This document shows, one piece after another, positions 60,286 through 64,000 of a stretch of 64,000 bases of DNA; positions within the stretch are counted from its first letter, which is position 1; each line of letters opens with the position of its first letter. This DNA comes from Moringa oleifera. Lineage: Eukaryota > Streptophyta > Magnoliopsida > Brassicales > Moringaceae. A model generated the notes under the pieces. The model made no database searches. It saw nothing but the letters and a program-made list of their open reading frames with translations, and was not told where the DNA came from. Where the stretch lies: assembly GCA_021397835.1 (NCBI GenBank), contig JAJFZO010000747.1, positions 7,708,501 to 7,772,500 of the forward strand, read 5' to 3'. The position numbers and the translations under genes were made by a program.

Positions 60286-60985
60286 GCAAGCACGTTATGA
60301 GGCATCGCATGTGTTATTGGTGTTAATTGCATGGGCATGCTGGGTTAGACTTCTGCCCCAAGCTATGTGAGACTTTCAAGGTAGCCATGGGTGGTTACAA
60401 GTGCATTGGACTAGGTAGTAAACATTTACCTTGGGCCATCTAAGGGCAATGCTGGCCTAACATGCTGGCCATAATGCTTAGTTCTAATTTTTTTATGAGT
60501 TAATAGTCTTTTCATTATTGAATTGCTCTAGAGATTTAGTAGCATTCTGAGTCATAAGCTATTCTACTAAGATTTTTTGAATTTTTTAGTGTACAAATTC
60601 ATTAAAACATTGGTGCTAAAAAATTTTAAAATTTTTTTTATAATGGTAGATATCATTATTCTCCACATCTGAGCAAAAATTCAAACTAAAACTCCTTGCA
60701 TATAACTTTTTAGAACTATTATGACAACTCAACATATTAATGTTTCTTCCTACTAGATGTGAATTTTTATTTAAGTCCCTTTGGGGTGGAGGAGTTCACT
60801 TACTTGGTCGATGCTCACCAGACATGTGTGCTTCCCCTTACCCATCCCATATAGGTAGGGGCTAGGCATGGAGAACCTAACACACATGGCTTGGGCTGGG
60901 CAGCTTATTGCTTTACTCATCTAACTATTGGTCCATGGTTGATAGTCATTAACACCGGTCGATAGGCGACCAATAACATCGTGCA
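60286..60985 (+). other. Non-repetitive intergenic spacer of unit F, with candidate Pol I promoter near 60765-60800
   Basis: Collinear with the spacers of units D and E (GTTATTGGTGTTAATTGCAT near 60313). The candidate promoter block reads TTTTTATTTAAGTCCCTTTG then GGGTGGAGGAG. No gene. Confidence 0.68.
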
Positions 60986-62026
60986 CTGAATGATGATATG
61001 GCTAGACAAGCTTCAAGGTGTGTGGGCCAAAGTTAATGATGATGCATGTTATATGAGGGCCTACCCGCTTAAGGAATTTTGAGCATGTAGAGTCCTTCAC
61101 TACAAGCCTTTGAGGCAGTAGATCAGGGATTTCATCCCAATGCTCAGCTTTTTGAGCGAAGTCTTTATACACCATGATCAACGACATGATCGTTTGCCAT
61201 TATCATCGAACTAGCCACACACTTAGGCGGTCCATGGTGTGACACCCTTACCGCCAAGCCCTCATCAATGTCGTTACTATCAAAAACTCATCCCTTACTA
61301 TGAAAGCTTGACAATGTGGGCAATCAAGTCAATGATAATGCATGCTATACGAGAGCATACCCGTTTGGGAAATTTTGAGCATGCGGAGTGCATTCTTGTC
61401 AGCCCTCAAGTTAGCAGACATAGGGTTTAATCTCAATGCTCAAGCTTGCCTAGGTGGAGTTTTTGCGTAATGCGATCGACGACATGATCAATGAATGTTA
61501 GCATCGAATGAGCCACACACTTAGCCTGGGCATAGTGTGACATCCCTGCTTAAGGCCCTATTGATGTCCCTTACTATCGAAAAGTCGTCCCTCGCTATGA
61601 GAGCCTTAACAATGTGGGCAGCGAAATTAATGATGATACATGCTATGTGAGGGCCTATCTACTTGGGGAATTTTGAGTGTGTGGAGTGCTTTGTTACAAG
61701 CTCTCGAAGTGGTGGATGCGTAGGTTAATCCCAATGGCCAGGCTTACCAAGACGCACACTTTGTGCTGCACAATCGATAACACCATTTTGTGTTGTTACC
61801 ATTGAGTGAACCATACACTTAACTGGGGCGATAGACGTGGTGCTTAATCCCAATGCTCAAGCTTGTCAAGGTAGACTCTTTGTGTAACGTGATTGATCAC
61901 ATGATTGTCAATTTTTAGCATTAAGCAAGCCACATTCTTAGCTTAGGCATGGTGTGACATCTTTACTGCTAAGGCCTCATTAATATCCCTTGCTATTGAA
62001 AACTTGTCCCTCATTATGTAAGCTTA
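60986..62026 (+). repeat. 5' external transcribed spacer repeats, unit F
   Basis: Three and a half copies of the ~298-bp repeat (AAGCTTGACAATGTGGGCAA near 61304, CCTTAACAATGTGGGCAGC near 61602). They join 25S at about 62027. Confidence 0.82.
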
Positions 62027-64000
62027 GTGGGATTACCTTAATAACGACAAGCGAATTGAGAAAAACTATAGACCCTGTTGCACCACAAGGCACTATCGAT
62101 GAGTCTAATTGTTTAGGAATACAGCCCCAATCAAGCGATAAATTTCATCTAAGGCTAAATACAACCGAGAGATCGATAGTGAACAAGTACAATAAGGAAA
62201 AATGAAAAGGACTTGAGAAAAAGAGCTAAAGAATGCTTGAAATTGTGAGGAGGGAAGTTGATGAGGCCTAACAATGCACCTCGATTAGATGTGAAACGAT
62301 CACAAGCCAGTTCAATGATTGACCTATGGTGTAAATTGGCATGGATCTTGATGGTGGCCCAAGCCCAATCCTTTGATACGCTCATGGAGACGTCATCATC
62401 AAGATCATGGATGGTAGTAAGCGCCAAGCGAATTACTTCAGCTTCTACAAGCCCCCCATGTTGGCTAATGAGCTGCCTATTAGACTTGTGTTGAAACTCA
62501 AACCAAGGAGCTTAATATGCATGGAAGTCAATGGGTGAGTTAACCTTAGGGCGCAAGGAAGGTGATTGATGAGATCCCTTGTGGCTGTACCATCGATTGA
62601 CCTTGATTTTCTAACAAGGGTTCGAGCATGAGCATGGCTACCATGACCCAAAAGATGATGTACTATGCGTGAGTGAGGCGAAGCTAGTGGAAACTCTAAT
62701 TGAGGCCCACAGTAATAATGACGTGTGAATTATTCGTCTGTCTTGGGTAAAAGGGACGAAGGCTAATCCAATCATCTATTAGTTGGTTCCCTCCAAAGTT
62801 TCTCTTGGGATAGCTAGAGCTCAGATACGAGCTTTATCAGGTAAAGCCAATGATTAAAGCCATCAGGGGAACAATGCCCTCAACTTATTCTCAAACTTTA
62901 AATAAGTAGGATAGGGTGGCTACTTCATTGAGCAATCCCATAGAATCAAGTGTTAAAAATGAGCCATTTTTGGAAGCAAAATTAGTGATGTGAGAAGAAC
63001 CAAAAGATGGGTTATGATGCCCAACTATGCATTAAACTATAACCCACAAAGGGTGTTAGTCGATTAAGACACCACGATGGTGGTCATGGAAGTTGAAATC
63101 TGCTAAGAAGTGTGTAACAATTCATTTGCCAAGTATGTGACCTACACCCTATCATTAGGGCAAGAGCCAAGCTCAAATGAGATAACCATCAGTGCAAATT
63201 TTGGTGGTAATAACAAATAGTCAAATGAGAACTTTGAAGGTCAAAGGGGGAAAAGTTTCTACATGAACAACACTTACACATGGGTTAGTTAATCTTAAGA
63301 GAAAGGGGAAGCCCGTCAGATAACGCCCCCAATGACCCTTGAAAATCTGGATGACCAAGTACCTCCCATGCTCAGTCATACTAAACAGCCTCTAATTGAT
63401 GGAAGAACACAGGTAAGGAAAGCATGTCAAATGGATCCGTAACCTTGGGAAAAGTATTGCCTCTGAGGTTGCTCATGTGGGTCCTAGTCCTGAACCTATC
63501 GGTTATTAGTAGATTGCTCGAGCTGCTCCTGAGATAGGAGTGTGTCGTTTAGTGTCTGCTAGGTGATGGACTGGGAACGGTTCCTTTAGAGGCCTTCCTT
63601 TAGCGTCGAACAACCAACACAAAGTTGGTACAAATAAAAGGAATTCGACTATTTAATTAAAACAAAGCACTACAATGGCCTCTAAGGATGCTCACATAAT
63701 GTGATTTTTTACCGAGTGCTTTGAATGCCAAAGTGAAGAACTTCAACCAAGTGCGAGTAAATGGTGAGAGTAAGTAGTCAAATGCCTCATCATCTAATTA
63801 GTGATGCATATGAATGGATTAACAGGATTCCCATGATCTATTTACTATTCAACAAAACCACAACCAAAGGACCATGCTTGGTAGAATTAATGGGAAAAGA
63901 AGAACTTATTAAGCTTAATTCTAGTCCAACTTTGTGAAATCACTTGAGAGGTGTACGATAAGTGGGGGCCAAAAATGACAAAAGTGAAATACCACTACTT
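62027..64000 (+). pseudogene. 25S rRNA pseudogene, unit F (runs off the window)
   Basis: Starts at about nucleotide 55 (GGGATTACCTTAATAACG), jumps to near nucleotide 190 (GACCCTGTTGCACCAC, 62071), then follows 25S to the window end. The first two joins match unit D. A jump near 63323 (AACGCCCCCAATGACCC) and loss of the CATAACCGCATCAGG block near 63380 match unit E. A small extra deletion lies near 63184. The 3' end lies beyond the window. Confidence 0.92.

Overview
The window is nuclear DNA of a land plant, probably a large, repeat-rich genome. I cannot name the species. I found no intact protein-coding gene and no functional RNA gene. It is a graveyard of 45S ribosomal DNA: decayed 18S, 5.8S and 25S sequences, their spacers and very large arrays of a spacer-type subrepeat of about 170 bp, invaded by CACTA (En/Spm) transposons and gag fragments of a retrotransposon. 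The rRNA copies carry mainly C-to-T and G-to-A changes, as expected of long-methylated, silenced rDNA. Universally conserved ribosomal sites (decoding site, peptidyl-transferase loop, sarcin-ricin loop) are mutated in every copy where I could check them. rRNA assignments rest on my knowledge of the conserved plant sequences, not on a search.

Layout. 1-2610: copy A, minus strand (25S 5' part, ITS2, 5.8S, ITS1, 5'-truncated 18S). 2611-10400: a long subrepeat array in the same orientation. 10401-26757: plus-strand material, namely a 25S 3' tail, a short array, and copy B (5'-truncated 18S, ITS1, 5.8S, ITS2, 25S, 3' spacer). An 8.53 kb CACTA element with a clean 3-bp target duplication splits the 25S of copy B at 16036-24564. 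26758-36180: arrays with several orientation switches around an inverted internal 25S fragment (copy C, 27708-29628).

From 36181 to the end there are three related, shortened rDNA units, all on the plus strand. Each consists of a non-repetitive spacer with a possible Pol I promoter, 5' external transcribed spacer repeats of about 298 bp, and a 25S pseudogene joined directly to the spacer repeats. 18S, ITS1, 5.8S and ITS2 are absent. The units are D (36181-41300), E (46386-50110) and F (60286 to beyond 64000). D and E are followed by the same gag fragment at the same point. E and F are each preceded by related CACTA remnants (CACTA-2 ending 45642, CACTA-3 ending 59531), so about 13.9 kb appears tandemly duplicated. 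Shared breakpoints show that truncated rDNA units were copied after they had broken.

The long open frames in the arrays are chance frames in GC-rich repeats and are not annotated as genes. The only recognisable protein-coding remains are CACTA transposase pieces (Transpos_assoc, TNP2, DUF4218, DUF4216), a Ulp1-like second CACTA gene, and gag. All are broken by stops or truncations.
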